This document shows, in pieces, positions 16,199 through 29,051 of a stretch of 64,000 bases of DNA. Where the stretch lies: the NCBI RefSeq assembly GCF_002950945.1, contig NZ_CP012673.1:5889001-5953000 (forward strand), in the 5' to 3' direction. The position numbers were made by a program, and so were the translations under genes. The stretch is from Sorangium cellulosum. Lineage in GTDB: Bacteria; Myxococcota_A; Polyangia; Polyangiales; Polyangiaceae. The notes beneath the pieces are model-generated. The model was given only the letters and a program-made list of their open reading frames with translations, was not told the DNA's origin and did not search any database. Each line of letters starts with the position of its first letter. Position 1 is the first letter of the stretch.

Positions 16199-19100
16199 CT
16201 ACGCGCCGCGACGCCGGCGGCGCAGCCCGGCCAGCGCGGCCGCGGCGCCGAGCAGGAGGGACAGGGGCGCGGCGGTGCGCTTGGCGGGGGCGCCGACGGC
16301 GGCGCAGGAGCAGGAGGCGACCTCCGGCGGATCGAGCTGCGGCACGCACTGATTCGCGAGGTTGCACACCATGCCATCGACGCAGTCGGCCACGGACCTG
16401 CACGGGTTGGCGCATGCGCTGCCGCCCGGCGGGCAGCTGTAGGGCGTGCAATCCGTGTCGGCGCCGGGAGATCGAAGGGTGTGATCGCCGTCGCAGCTCG
16501 GCCCTACCTCCGCGAGATCGGCGCAGATGCCGTCGCGGCAGATGAAGTCCTCGATGCAGTCGGCGTCGGAGGTGCAGGCGGTCTTGCAGGCGGTCTCGTC
16601 CTGGCACTTGAACCCGCCGCAGCGCACGGCCACGGGCGCCTCCGCGAGGCCTTCTCCATCGCAGAAGAAGCTCGTGAGCGTCGCCGGGCCGACGGCGCAG
16701 CCCTCGTCGGGGCAGCTGCACGTGGAGGCCCTCGCGGCCGCCCCTTCCACGGGGAACAAGCACCTCGCGTCGGTGGCGCCGCCGCAGTAGCCGGCGCACG
16801 CGCCCTCGCCGGGGCAGGCCTCGCGCTGGAAAGAGCCGCCCTCGTTGGGGTGCGGGGGCTCGGGCTCGAGCGCGGTCCCGACGGGCGTGCATCGACCGAC
16901 GTTGTTCACGACGTCGCACGCCTGGCACTGGCCATCGCACCGGTAATCGCAGCAGAAGCCGTCAACGCAGTGGCCGGAATCGCACTGCCGATCACGGGTG
17001 CACGCGGCGCCGTTCGCAAGCCGATCGATGCACAGGCCCGCACCGGGCGGGGCGCCCCCCGCGCCGGCCGAAGCGCCGCCCGCGCCCCCGCCGCCTCCAC
17101 CGGAACCACCCGGACCGGCAGACCCGCCGCCGGCACCGCCGGCACCAGCGCCGCCCGCACCGCCCGAGCCACCGCCGGCGCCACCAGCGCCGCCCGGGCC
17201 GCCACCAGCGCCGCCCGAGCCGCCATCAGCGCCGCCCGAGCCGCCATCAGCGCCGCCCGGGCCGCCGCCAGCGCCGCCCGAGCCGCCGCCCGCGCCACCC
17301 GAGCCGGCGGCGCCGCCACCTGTACCCGAGCCGCCCGCGCCCCCGCCCGCTTCGCAGCTGTCCTGATCGCCCGTGCCCACCTCGCACCAGCCGGTCTCGG
17401 AGCAATCGCAGTCGTCGAAGCAGTAGATGATGCAGCGGTTGTCGGGTCCACAGCGGCCCGGCTTGCAGTCCTTCGTGTCCGTGGTGGGGACCACGTTCCC
17501 CGCGCCGTCACACTGGCTGTGCACCTCGATCTCGTTGATGCACGCGACGGGACGCAGGGTCCCGAGCTTCGCCGGACCGCAGGTGCCGGTCGGGCTGCCG
17601 TCCGCCTTGCCGAGCTCCGTGCACGAGGTACACGCCTCGGTGCACTCCTGATTACAGCAGATGTTCTCCGTGTCGGAGCAGTGCCCCGAGGCGCATTCTT
17701 GATCGGTCGCGCAGGGCTCGCTGTTCGGCTTGACCAGCAGCTGGGCGCTGGCGAGCGGCCTCCCGCTCGAGGCCCCGACCCCTCCCGCGACCAGCACCGC
17801 CCGGCCCGCGACGGCGTCGGCGCCGGCGTTGACGATCACGGCCGCGTGATCCCGCCGCGCCTCCATGGGCGTCGATACGTTGAGCACGCTGAAGCGCTTC
17901 GCCCCCGGATCGTAGACGTCGGCGGTGGAGAGCGTGCTCGTCCCGTTGAACCCGCCGGCGACGAGGACGTTGCCCGTCGGCAGGAGGCTCGCCGTGTGGT
18001 TGGCGCGCGCGCCCGACATGGAGATCGGCGTCGGCTGGAACTCGAAGCCTCGCCGGGTCGGATCGGTCACGCCGTCGTGGTAGATATCGATCGTCCTCGA
18101 GTAAGCGCCGCCAGAGGCTCGGGTGGCGCCGCCGACGAGGAGCACCTCCCCCGAGTCGAGCAGCGTGGCCGAGTGAAAGCCGCGCAGGGCGATCATCTGC
18201 GTGGTGGAGGGCGGAGCCGCGCTGATCGCCCGGAATGTCCGCGCGGCCGTGTCGAACAGCTCGGCCGAGCTGAGCGCGGCGCCGGAGTTGACGAACCCGC
18301 CTGCGATGAGCACGTCGCCGGTCCGGAGGCGGACGGCCGTGTGCGCGTGGCGCGAGGTCGCCATGCTGCCGGCGCTCGCGAGCGCGCTGATCACCGCGGG
18401 ATCGCCGCTATTTCGAGCGAAGTCCGTGAAGGAGTAGACGTACGCCGTGCTCGTGGGCTGGTTGAGCGGCGGCGCCACGCCGCCCGCGATCAGGACCGCG
18501 CGGTCGCCGATGAGGGTCGCCGTATGGTTGAACCGGGGCAGCGCCGGCACGGACGACGGCGGCGACTGCGAGGCCGGATCCGTGACGAACACGCCCGTGG
18601 CCGGGTTGTAGACCTCGAGGAAGTCGACGGGATCGCCGCTGGAGCTGGTGCTGCCCCCCGCGATGACGACGGGCGGCGCAGGAGGCGAGGGGATCGACGG
18701 CTCCGGCGGCGGGACCGTCGTGAGCGCCGTCGCGGTGTGGGCGCCGCGCGCGAAGGCAAGCGGGCTCGTGATCGCGAACGTGCGGTCGAGCGGGAGGTAG
18801 AGCTCGGCCGTCGACAGGGCGTTGCCGGACGCGTCGAAGCCGCCGGCGATGAGCACCGGGCTCGCCGGGTCTCCCGGGTTGATCAGGGTGGCGGTGTGCC
18901 GGGTGCGCGGCGCGATCATCTGGTTTGCCGTCGAGATCCACTGCGGATCGAGGATCGCCGGGTACCGGACGCCGGCGGCCTGCCACGCGACGACCACGGT
19001 GCACGCCGGCGCGGAGGGCGGCGTCACCGGCCGGCCCCACGGGGCGCGGGGGCTCTCGTCGACGGCGCAGCCCTCGACCGAGAGCGAGGCGGGGAGGCGC

Positions 19101-19768
19101 GCGCCGGCCGCGTCGACGAGGTACGGAGGCGCGACGCGCAGGCGCGGCGAGCCGGCCGCGTCGAGGAACTCGAGGGTGCGCTGCACGAGGCGGAGGCCCG
19201 CGACGCCGGTGACGTCGACGCGGTAGCGGAGCTCCTTCCTCTCGGGCTCCTGCTCGAAGACGACGAAGTCCTCGGTGCCGCCGGGAAGGACGCGGTGGAT
19301 CACGTCGCTTTCGCCCCCGCTCCCGGCGCGGATGGCGCCGGCGTAGAGGACGAGGTTGCCGTCGGCGGCGGCGGGCGCGTCGGACGCGCCGGCGAGGGAG
19401 AACGTGATGGAGAGCCCGGAGGCGCTGTCGGCGAGCCGCACCGCGCCCGCGGCGCGCGGCGGGAGCTCGACGGACGCGCCAGCGCCGGGCCCCTCGGCGC
19501 GCAGGCCGCCGGCCGGGGTCGGCGTCACGCGCTTCACGCCGCTCGGGCCGAACGCGCCCGGGAAGCGCGCGCGGAGCGCGGCGATGCGGGCGCGCGCACC
19601 GGGCGACGTCGCGTGGGGCGCCGCGCCGCCGGGCAGGGCTGCCCGGCGCGGGGCGCCCTCATCGGAGCAGCCGAAGACCTGGGGGAGGACGGCGCACGCG
19701 GACAGCAGCGCAGCACGTCGCAGCGTGGACCCGAGTCGCAACACGCGGTGATCTCGCAAGGGGGGCAT
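16199..19768 (-). CDS. Surface kelch-repeat protein with Cys-rich modules and MYXO-CTERM tail
   Basis: A 1189-aa exported protein. The N-terminus is a signal peptide with a possible lipobox (LPQVFGCSDEG). Residues about 290-690 contain seven kelch-like units (LIAGGFDASG, VIAGGSTSSSG, LVAGGFNGTS and others), predicting a beta-propeller. Then come Cys-rich segments (CATDQECASGHCSDTENIC) and a long Gly/Ala/Ser low-complexity linker near residues 800-900. More Cys-rich repeats of the CxxDxQCxSGxC type follow. The end, SCSCAAVG then a hydrophobic stretch then RRRRR, fits a MYXO-CTERM sorting signal that anchors proteins at the cell surface. Likely a surface adhesin or matrix protein. It is read divergently from the TSP3 gene, with 195 bp between starts. 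Confidence 0.85.
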   Translation of the reverse strand: MPPLRDHRVLRLGSTLRRAALLSACAVLPQVFGCSDEGAPRRAALPGGAAPHATSPGARARIAALRARFPGAFGPSGVKRVTPTPAGGLRAEGPGAGASVELPPRAAGAVRLADSASGLSITFSLAGASDAPAAADGNLVLYAGAIRAGSGGESDVIHRVLPGGTEDFVVFEQEPERKELRYRVDVTGVAGLRLVQRTLEFLDAAGSPRLRVAPPYLVDAAGARLPASLSVEGCAVDESPRAPWGRPVTPPSAPACTVVVAWQAAGVRYPAILDPQWISTANQMIAPRTRHTATLINPGDPASPVLIAGGFDASGNALSTAELYLPLDRTFAITSPLAFARGAHTATALTTVPPPEPSIPSPPAPPVVIAGGSTSSSGDPVDFLEVYNPATGVFVTDPASQSPPSSVPALPRFNHTATLIGDRAVLIAGGVAPPLNQPTSTAYVYSFTDFARNSGDPAVISALASAGSMATSRHAHTAVRLRTGDVLIAGGFVNSGAALSSAELFDTAARTFRAISAAPPSTTQMIALRGFHSATLLDSGEVLLVGGATRASGGAYSRTIDIYHDGVTDPTRRGFEFQPTPISMSGARANHTASLLPTGNVLVAGGFNGTSTLSTADVYDPGAKRFSVLNVSTPMEARRDHAAVIVNAGADAVAGRAVLVAGGVGASSGRPLASAQLLVKPNSEPCATDQECASGHCSDTENICCNQECTEACTSCTELGKADGSPTGTCGPAKLGTLRPVACINEIEVHSQCDGAGNVVPTTDTKDCKPGRCGPDNRCIIYCFDDCDCSETGWCEVGTGDQDSCEAGGGAGGSGTGGGAAGSGGAGGGSGGAGGGPGGADGGSGGADGGSGGAGGGPGGAGGAGGGSGGAGGAGAGGAGGGSAGPGGSGGGGGGAGGASAGAGGAPPGAGLCIDRLANGAACTRDRQCDSGHCVDGFCCDYRCDGQCQACDVVNNVGRCTPVGTALEPEPPHPNEGGSFQREACPGEGACAGYCGGATDARCLFPVEGAAARASTCSCPDEGCAVGPATLTSFFCDGEGLAEAPVAVRCGGFKCQDETACKTACTSDADCIEDFICRDGICADLAEVGPSCDGDHTLRSPGADTDCTPYSCPPGGSACANPCRSVADCVDGMVCNLANQCVPQLDPPEVASCSCAAVGAPAKRTAAPLSLLLGAAAALAGLRRRRRGA

Positions 19769-19963
19769 TCCGTTCGTGGGCGCGGCGCGCGCACCGTGAG
19801 GACGAGCAGGGATGGGCGATGCTACCAGAAGGCCGCGTTCAACCGAAGCGTCACGCGCCGCGGGCGGCGCGCGGGAAACTCCCCCAGGCGGGTGATAATC
19901 CCGGATAGACTCGACAGAGCGCGCTGTCGTGAGCGGCGCGATCCGTCTTCTGGAGGACCCGCG

Positions 19964-23305
<3,342 letters not shown>

Positions 23306-23381
23306 CCCCGACATCGCCACGGTCACCGCAGAGGTGACCATGTTGCCCCCCGCCTCACACGCCCGCTATCGTGGCCAGCCG

Positions 23382-25223
23382 ATGAGGTCTCCCTCCGTCG
23401 CAGCGGCCGCTTCCGCGGCCGTCCTCATGACGCTCGCCAGCGCCTCGAGAGGACAATCCACCGGCGGCTTCTCCCTCAACCGGTTCGAGCCGGCGCCCGC
23501 CGGCGACGTGTTCTTCGGCGTGCCCTCCCCGGCGGCTCCCGGCCACCTCGCGCCGCGCGTCCACGCGATGTTCGATTACGCCCGCCGCCCGATCCACAGC
23601 GGCGACGGCGCCGCCGCCATCGACCTCGTCTCCTCGCAGGCGTTCCTGCGCCTCGACGCCTCGCTCGCCCTGTGGGAACGCGTGCTGCTCTCGGTCGACG
23701 TGCCGCTCGCCATCGCGCAGGGGGGCGACGACCCGGGCATCCCCGGCGTCGATTACACCGCGCTGAGGGCGCCCGAGATCGGCGACCTCCGCTTCGGCGC
23801 GCGGCTCCGCGTGCTCGGCAGGGACGCCGGCCCGATCCAGTTCGGGATCGGCGGCTACCTGTTCGCGCCCACGGGGTCGCCCGCGCAGTACACCGGCGAC
23901 ACGGACGTCCGCGGCGCCTTCCACGCGAGCCTCGGCGGGCGCATGGGCTCGGTGCGCTCCACGCTCAGCTTCCTCTGGAACGCGAGCGCCGGCGTCGACG
24001 TCGTGGGCGGCGCCAACCGGCCGCAGGCGCTCACGTTCGGCGGCGCCGCGGGGATCCTGATCGCCGGGGATCTGCTCCAGCTCGGCGCCGAGGCGTACGG
24101 CGCCGCGCCGCTCGGCGAGGATCTCCTGCTCTCGAGCACGCCGGTGCAGCGCGACGACGCGGGCGTCAACGCCGAGCTGCTCCTCGGCGCCAAGCTGCGC
24201 GTGCTCGACGGCCTCACGTTCGGCGCCGCGGTCGGCCCGGGCCTCACGAACGCGATCGGCACGCCGCCGGTCCGGGCCGTCGGCATGATCGGCTGGACGC
24301 CGCTCCCGAAGGCGCCCCCGGAGCGCGCGGCGAGCGCCGCCCGCGCGCGGGATGGAGACGACGACGGCATCAACGACGACATCGACGCCTGCCCCGACGA
24401 GAAGGGCGATCCGTCGCCCGATCCCGCGAAGGACGGCTGTCCGCCCGCGGATCGCGACGGCGACTCGGTGCTCGACATCGACGACGCGTGCCCGACCACG
24501 CCGGGCGCCCGCAGCGCCGACGCCACGGAGAACGGCTGCCCGGACGACTCGGACGACGATGGCTTCCACGACGGCATCGACGCCTGCCCCGGCGTGCGCG
24601 GCGGCGCGAGCGACGACCCGAAGCAGGTCGGCTGCCCGGGCGACGCGGACGGCGACGGCATCGCCGACGCCTCGGACGCCTGCCCGAGGGCCAAGGGCCC
24701 TGCGAGCAAGGACCGGAAGCAGAACGGCTGCCCGGACGATCCGGACGGCGACGGCGTCCGCGCCGCCGCGGACGCGTGCCCGAACGAGCGGGGCCAGCCC
24801 GACCCCGATCCACGACAGAACGGCTGCCCGAAGTTCGTCCGCGTGCACACCGACGAGATCACGACGTCGCGGCCGGTGCAGTTCATCATCTACGGAAAGA
24901 CGCGCGCCGAGACCGTCGATCCCGTCTCCGACGAGATCCTGTACGAGGTGCGCGACGCCATCCAGCAGAACCCGGACATCGAGCTCGTCGAGGTGCAAGG
25001 CCACACGGACGACAGCGGGAGCGAGGAGTACAACCTGCGCCTGTCCCAGGAGCGCGCGGACGCGGTGCTCTCGTGGCTCGTGGCCGCCGGCGTGCCGCGG
25101 GAGAAGCTCATCGCCAAGGGGTACGGCTTCGAGCAGCCGCTCGGGGACAACCGCGTGAAGACAGGGCGCCAGAAGAACCGCCGCGTCCAGTTCATGATCA
25201 TCAAGCGCAAAGGGCAGCCGTAG
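23382..25223 (+). CDS. OmpA-family outer-membrane protein with TSP3 repeats
   Basis: A 613-aa protein. I use ATG 23382 because it starts a signal peptide (VAAAASAAVLMTLASASRGQ). ATG 23340 is an alternative. Residues 30-320 look like an outer-membrane barrel (ALGxRMGS-type strands). Residues 330-485 hold five TSP3-like units (DACPDEKGD, DACPTTPGA, DACPGVRGG, DACPRAKGP, DACPNERGQ). The C-terminus is a full OmpA peptidoglycan-binding domain with VQGHTDDSGS, LSQERADAVLSWL and NRRVQFMI. The layout of barrel, calcium-binding spacer and peptidoglycan anchor is that of OprF/OmpA relatives. It lies 76 bp after the giant TSP3 gene on the same strand. Confidence 0.9.
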   Translation: MRSPSVAAAASAAVLMTLASASRGQSTGGFSLNRFEPAPAGDVFFGVPSPAAPGHLAPRVHAMFDYARRPIHSGDGAAAIDLVSSQAFLRLDASLALWERVLLSVDVPLAIAQGGDDPGIPGVDYTALRAPEIGDLRFGARLRVLGRDAGPIQFGIGGYLFAPTGSPAQYTGDTDVRGAFHASLGGRMGSVRSTLSFLWNASAGVDVVGGANRPQALTFGGAAGILIAGDLLQLGAEAYGAAPLGEDLLLSSTPVQRDDAGVNAELLLGAKLRVLDGLTFGAAVGPGLTNAIGTPPVRAVGMIGWTPLPKAPPERAASAARARDGDDDGINDDIDACPDEKGDPSPDPAKDGCPPADRDGDSVLDIDDACPTTPGARSADATENGCPDDSDDDGFHDGIDACPGVRGGASDDPKQVGCPGDADGDGIADASDACPRAKGPASKDRKQNGCPDDPDGDGVRAAADACPNERGQPDPDPRQNGCPKFVRVHTDEITTSRPVQFIIYGKTRAETVDPVSDEILYEVRDAIQQNPDIELVEVQGHTDDSGSEEYNLRLSQERADAVLSWLVAAGVPREKLIAKGYGFEQPLGDNRVKTGRQKNRRVQFMIIKRKGQP

Positions 25224-25398
25224 CGCGCGCACGTCCGCGTCGCAGCGACGACGAAGGACGACACAACGCCCAAGACGCCACAAATCCCGACAACCACCCA
25301 AGAGCTCGCTGGGCAGCGATCAGCTCAAAGACGCCACCGCGGCTCACAGGGCCACGCGACCACGCGACCACGCGCGGCGTTCCTCCAGGGTCCGACAT

Positions 25399-25426
25399 AA
25401 CGCCGTGACCGTTCCCTGACGGCGTT
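25399..25426. promoter_or_regulatory. Inverted repeat upstream of a metallophosphoesterase gene
   Basis: AACGCCGT (25399-25406) and ACGGCGTT (25419-25426) are perfect reverse complements with a 12-nt spacer, ending 10 nt before ATG 25437. An operator is possible. A hairpin blocking the ribosome-binding region is an alternative. Confidence 0.4.
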
Positions 25427-25436
25427 TGACGGATCC

Positions 25437-26990
25437 ATGTGCCATATTGCCTCGATGCTCCATACGGTGGCGATATCAGATATCCATCTTTGCGAGCTCG
25501 AGCCTGGCGACGGTCTGTGGATGCGTTACCGTCAGGCTCCTTACTCCCCCGCCAGCGAGCTCGCGGCGATGCTGGACGCGCTGCGCGGCGAGATGGCGCA
25601 GGGGACGGCGCGCGACGGGACGCGCCACGAGCTCACGCTCGTGCTGAACGGCGACGTGTTCGATTTCGACGCGCCGCGCGTCATCGACCACAAGAGCGTC
25701 TTTCACGACCTCCCGCGCAGCGCCGAGCACGCCCTCCCGGCGATGCAGGCGATGCTCACGGACCACCCGGTGTTCGTCGAGGCGCTCGGCCGGGTCGTCG
25801 CGGACGGGCACACGGTCGTCTTCATCTCCGGCAACCACGACGTCCAGCTCACGTTGCCCGAGGTGCGCACCCTGGTCCGGGCTGCCGTGGTCGACGCGGC
25901 GCTCGCCGCGCTCGGCGCGGGCCGCGCCGACAATGGCGAGGCGCCGCGGCCCGGCCCTGCGCGCGAGGCGCTCGAAGGACGTGTCGTGTTCCGCGCCTGG
26001 TTCCACAAGACGCCGGACGGCATCGTCATCGAGCACGGCAACCAGTACGACGCCTATTGCAGCTACCGTTACCCGATGATCCCGTTCGGCCGGAACCCCG
26101 GCGAGATCCAGCCGACCATGGGCTCGCTCGCGTGCCGGCTGCTCGCCTCGCGCATGGGCTACTTCAACCCGCATGTCGACTCCTCGTTCATGCTGTCGGC
26201 GTTCGGCTACCTCGCGCACTGGGCGCGTTACTACATGTTCTCGCGCCGCTCGCTCGTGGTCGCCTGGGCGCTCGGCGCGCTCCGTACACTCGTCGAGCTC
26301 GTGCGCCGGCGCGAGCCCGAGCGGCGCGCCCGCCGGCGCGCGTGCCTCGCCGCGGCCGCCCAGGAGACGGGCACCTCGCTCCGCGCGGTGGCCCGCCACG
26401 CCCGCCTGTTCGCGCGCCCGGCCGAGGATCGGCTGGGGCTCGTCGCGCGCGAGCTCTGGCTCGACCGGGCCCTCTTCGGGCTGCTCGCGCTCGCGGTGAC
26501 GCTCGTCTGGGTGCTGCTCGTGCCGGGCTGGCTCGCGCCGGCGGCGCTCATGGCGCCGGCCGCGCTGGTCGTGTACGAGCGCCTCGTCCCGAAGCTCCCG
26601 CTCGACGCCACCTGGAAGCGGGTCAGCCGCGCCGCGCGCCAGGTCGCGCGCGCGCACCGGGCGAGGGCCGTCGTCTTCGGCCACACACACACGCCCGAGG
26701 GCACCTGGGAGGGCGGGCTGTTCTTCGGCAACACGGGCTCGTGGTCCGCCGCGTTCGAGGACGTCGCGTGCACGCGGCCCGTCTTCGCCGCGCGCCCGCT
26801 CGTGTGGCTCAGGTCCGAGGCGGGCGCGGGCAGCGCCGCGCGCCTCTCGGGGGGGCTCGTCACGTGGAAGGGCGGCCGCTTCGAGCCCCGCGCCACGAGC
26901 GTCCCGCCGCCGGCCGGGCAGCGCGCCGAGCCGCAGGGCGCGCCGTGCCCCTCGCTCCGGTCGCCCGCGACCGCGGCGCTGCGCACCTGA
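25437..26990 (+). CDS. Metallophosphoesterase with internal membrane segment
   Basis: A 517-aa protein with calcineurin-like motifs: VAISDIHLCE (D-x-H), LVLNGDVFDF (GD), FISGNHDVQL (GNHD) and VVFGHTHTPEG (GHTH). Between the third and fourth motifs, around residues 345-385, two closely spaced hydrophobic segments (LFGLLALAVTLVWVLLV and LAPAALMAPAALVVY) form a likely membrane hairpin, so the enzyme is peripheral to or inserted in the membrane. This resembles large bacterial UDP-diacylglucosamine-type or unclassified phosphoesterases, but the substrate is unknown. ATG 25437 has no strong ribosome-binding site; ATG 25455 (MLHTVAIS) is equally possible. It is followed by the PP2C gene on the same strand after 162 bp. 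Confidence 0.8.
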   Translation: MCHIASMLHTVAISDIHLCELEPGDGLWMRYRQAPYSPASELAAMLDALRGEMAQGTARDGTRHELTLVLNGDVFDFDAPRVIDHKSVFHDLPRSAEHALPAMQAMLTDHPVFVEALGRVVADGHTVVFISGNHDVQLTLPEVRTLVRAAVVDAALAALGAGRADNGEAPRPGPAREALEGRVVFRAWFHKTPDGIVIEHGNQYDAYCSYRYPMIPFGRNPGEIQPTMGSLACRLLASRMGYFNPHVDSSFMLSAFGYLAHWARYYMFSRRSLVVAWALGALRTLVELVRRREPERRARRRACLAAAAQETGTSLRAVARHARLFARPAEDRLGLVARELWLDRALFGLLALAVTLVWVLLVPGWLAPAALMAPAALVVYERLVPKLPLDATWKRVSRAARQVARAHRARAVVFGHTHTPEGTWEGGLFFGNTGSWSAAFEDVACTRPVFAARPLVWLRSEAGAGSAARLSGGLVTWKGGRFEPRATSVPPPAGQRAEPQGAPCPSLRSPATAALRT

Positions 26991-27152
26991 CCTCCGCCGC
27001 TCGGCCCTCACGCCCTGCGCAGTTCGCGCGCCCCGCACGGCCCGAGCACGGCCCGCGCCTGGCTCGAATTGATCTCCTTCCTGACTTGCGCGAGGCGCTC
27101 GGCCGCTGGATGCTGCCTCTACCGACACGCGTCTCGCCGACAAGGAAGCTCT

Positions 27153-27926
27153 GTGAACTCCCCGCTCCGCATCGAAGCCGCCGGTGACAGCCATGTTGGC
27201 CGCCAGCGCGAGCACAACGAGGACAGCTTCGCCGTCGATCTGGACCTCGGCCTCTTCGTCGTCGCGGACGGCATCGGCGGCGCCGCCGGAGGGGAGATCG
27301 CGTCGCGGATGGCGGTCGACATCGTCCACTCGAGCTGCAAGGACAGCGATCTCGAGATCACCCAGCCGACGGGCTACGACGAGCAGGTGCCGCCCCTCGA
27401 GCAGCGCTTCGTCGCGTCGATCTGGCGCGCCAACGAGCAGATCTTCGAGGTGGGGCAGCGCGATCCGCGCTTCTACGGCATGGGGACGACGTTCGCGGGC
27501 GTCTACGCCGACGCGGACGGGGCGTGCATCGCGCACGTCGGCGACAGCCGGGTGTACCGCTACCGCGAGCGCCGGCTCGAGCGGCTCACCGAGGACCACT
27601 CGCTCTGGAACGAGCACCTGAACAACGGCGAGCAGCTGCCCGACGACCTGGATCCGCTGCTCGCCCGCAACGTCGTGACGCGCGCCCTCGGCATGGGGAA
27701 GACGGTCGACGTCGCGACGCGCCTCGAGCGGCCGCGGGCGGGGGACCTCCTGCTGATCTGCTCGGACGGCCTCTCCGGCCCGGTCCCCGAGCCGGAGATC
27801 GCCGCGGTCCTCGCGCACGGCGACGACCTCGCGACGACGGCGCGGTCGCTCATCGACCTCGCCAACCTGCACGGCGGCCCCGACAACGTGACGTGTGTGC
27901 TCGTGCGGTGGCGCGCGGCCGGCTGA
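27153..27926 (+). CDS. PP2C-family Ser/Thr protein phosphatase
   Basis: A 257-aa cytoplasmic phosphatase of the PP2C/PstP type that reverses Ser/Thr kinase signalling. Metal-binding and catalytic motifs are complete: QREHNEDSF, LFVVADGIGG, GMGTTFAGVY, HVGDSRVYRYR, LLICSDGLSG and GGPDNVTCVLVR. Length fits the single-domain family. The GTG at 27153 is preceded by AAGGAAG at a good distance, and it begins VNSPLRIEAAGDSHVG, the usual first strand. No kinase is directly adjacent. The two kinases in the window (12.4 and 60.4 kb) are candidates but not evidenced partners. Confidence 0.93.
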   Translation: MNSPLRIEAAGDSHVGRQREHNEDSFAVDLDLGLFVVADGIGGAAGGEIASRMAVDIVHSSCKDSDLEITQPTGYDEQVPPLEQRFVASIWRANEQIFEVGQRDPRFYGMGTTFAGVYADADGACIAHVGDSRVYRYRERRLERLTEDHSLWNEHLNNGEQLPDDLDPLLARNVVTRALGMGKTVDVATRLERPRAGDLLLICSDGLSGPVPEPEIAAVLAHGDDLATTARSLIDLANLHGGPDNVTCVLVRWRAAG

Positions 27927-27957
27927 GCGGCCGGCGCCTCTCGCCGGGCGCGGCGTC

Positions 27958-29022
27958 TTAAGGCAGCGCGGCGATCCCGAGCAGGTCGGCGGACCTGGTC
28001 ATCTCGTAGGCGAGCGCGCCCGGGGTCGCGTCGTCGCTCTCGCGCTGCACGAGCGTGTAGAGCTCCCCGAACGGCGTCGCGAGCTGCTCGGCGGTCGGCG
28101 TCTCGTCGCTCCAGTCGTCCGGCACCGGCGGCAGCGCGTCGCCCTCGATCGCGTCGTACGCGCTCGTCAGCCGGCTGAAACCGGCGAGGACCTCCTTGTC
28201 CACCTCCGGTCCCTCGGCCTTGGTGAGGATCCACGGCTGGAAGGCGCGGTAGGTCTCCTCGCCCGCCGCGACGTTCGCGCGCATGTCGGAGAGCGTGTAC
28301 TGCGCGTAGCGCGACTCCTCCTCGCCGGTCGCCGCCTTCCCGATCTTCTCCACCTGCTCCAGGATGGATCCGATGACGCCGCGGTACGCCGACGGCGCGT
28401 CCAGCGCGAGCGCCTCGAAGTCGGTCTGCATCTTCTTGGCGTCGGCCGCGAGGCGCGCGCACAGCTCGCCCTTGAACGCGGCCGCCTCGGCCTCCGAGGC
28501 CGGGAAGGCGGCCGGCGCGTAGTTCGTGAGCGCCGACTCGAAGGCGAGCACCGGCTCCGGGATCTCGTCCGCCCAGAGGATGCGCTCGACGGCGTGCACC
28601 CCGGTCACCACCTCGTCGTCGAAGAGGTTGTCGTCGGCCTCGATCTCGATGAACGCGTCGTACCGGTTGTCCGTCGAGTGATCGAGATCCGGGAAGATGA
28701 CCGCGATCGCCCCCTCGACGTGCTCGTACGACTGCCGCGCCTTCTTCCACTCGGCCTTCATGGCGTCGACGGCGGCCTTGTCGGTCGCCGCGCTCCAGCC
28801 GTCCTCGTCCGGCTCGGGCGCGGCTGCCTGGAGCGCGGCCGTGGCGGCGGCGAACTCGTCGAGGTTGCCCTGGATGAACACCTTCACGTCGATGATCGCG
28901 TTCTGCTCGTACTCCGCGTCGGTCTCTAGCTTGTCGTTGTCGCTGTCGCTTCCGCACGCGGGAAGCGAGAGGGCGGCGGCGGCGATGGCCGTACCGAGCC
29001 GCAGGCGGGCGGGGATGAACAT
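27958..29022 (-). CDS. Imelysin-family (peptidase M75) lipoprotein
   Basis: A 354-aa periplasmic protein. ATG 29022 begins a lipoprotein signal (AIAAAALSLPACGSDSDND). The imelysin fold is helical; the family HxxE motif appears as TGVHAVERILWADE. Imelysin-like proteins (IrpA, EfeO relatives) take part in iron uptake, probably as metal-binding periplasmic components rather than active peptidases. A purine-rich AAGGAG lies upstream. It follows the di-heme oxidoreductase gene by 29 nt on the same strand, the usual imelysin/DUF1111 pairing. The Fur-like box upstream of the first gene would control both. Confidence 0.87.
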   Translation of the reverse strand: MFIPARLRLGTAIAAAALSLPACGSDSDNDKLETDAEYEQNAIIDVKVFIQGNLDEFAAATAALQAAAPEPDEDGWSAATDKAAVDAMKAEWKKARQSYEHVEGAIAVIFPDLDHSTDNRYDAFIEIEADDNLFDDEVVTGVHAVERILWADEIPEPVLAFESALTNYAPAAFPASEAEAAAFKGELCARLAADAKKMQTDFEALALDAPSAYRGVIGSILEQVEKIGKAATGEEESRYAQYTLSDMRANVAAGEETYRAFQPWILTKAEGPEVDKEVLAGFSRLTSAYDAIEGDALPPVPDDWSDETPTAEQLATPFGELYTLVQRESDDATPGALAYEMTRSADLLGIAALP

Positions 29023-29051
29023 GGCTGTCAGCGCTCCTTGTCGCGGCTCGC

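Noticed and set aside
12922-16377. 1151-codon open frame on the minus strand
   Set aside because: It is the complement of the kinase and TPR/PEGA genes. Its Arg/His/Pro/Gly-rich translation has no domain and it is explained by GC-rich third positions.
16481-19963. 5' extension of the TSP3 frame
   Set aside because: Lies over the kelch gene on the other strand and is Ala/Arg/Val low-complexity. The signal peptide and ribosome-binding site mark ATG 19964 as the start.
24952-25381. Additional CGCCAAG-like repeat near 25265-25285
   Set aside because: Only partial matches (GCCCAAGACGCCAC) without an inverted partner; too weak to relate to the element at 4734.
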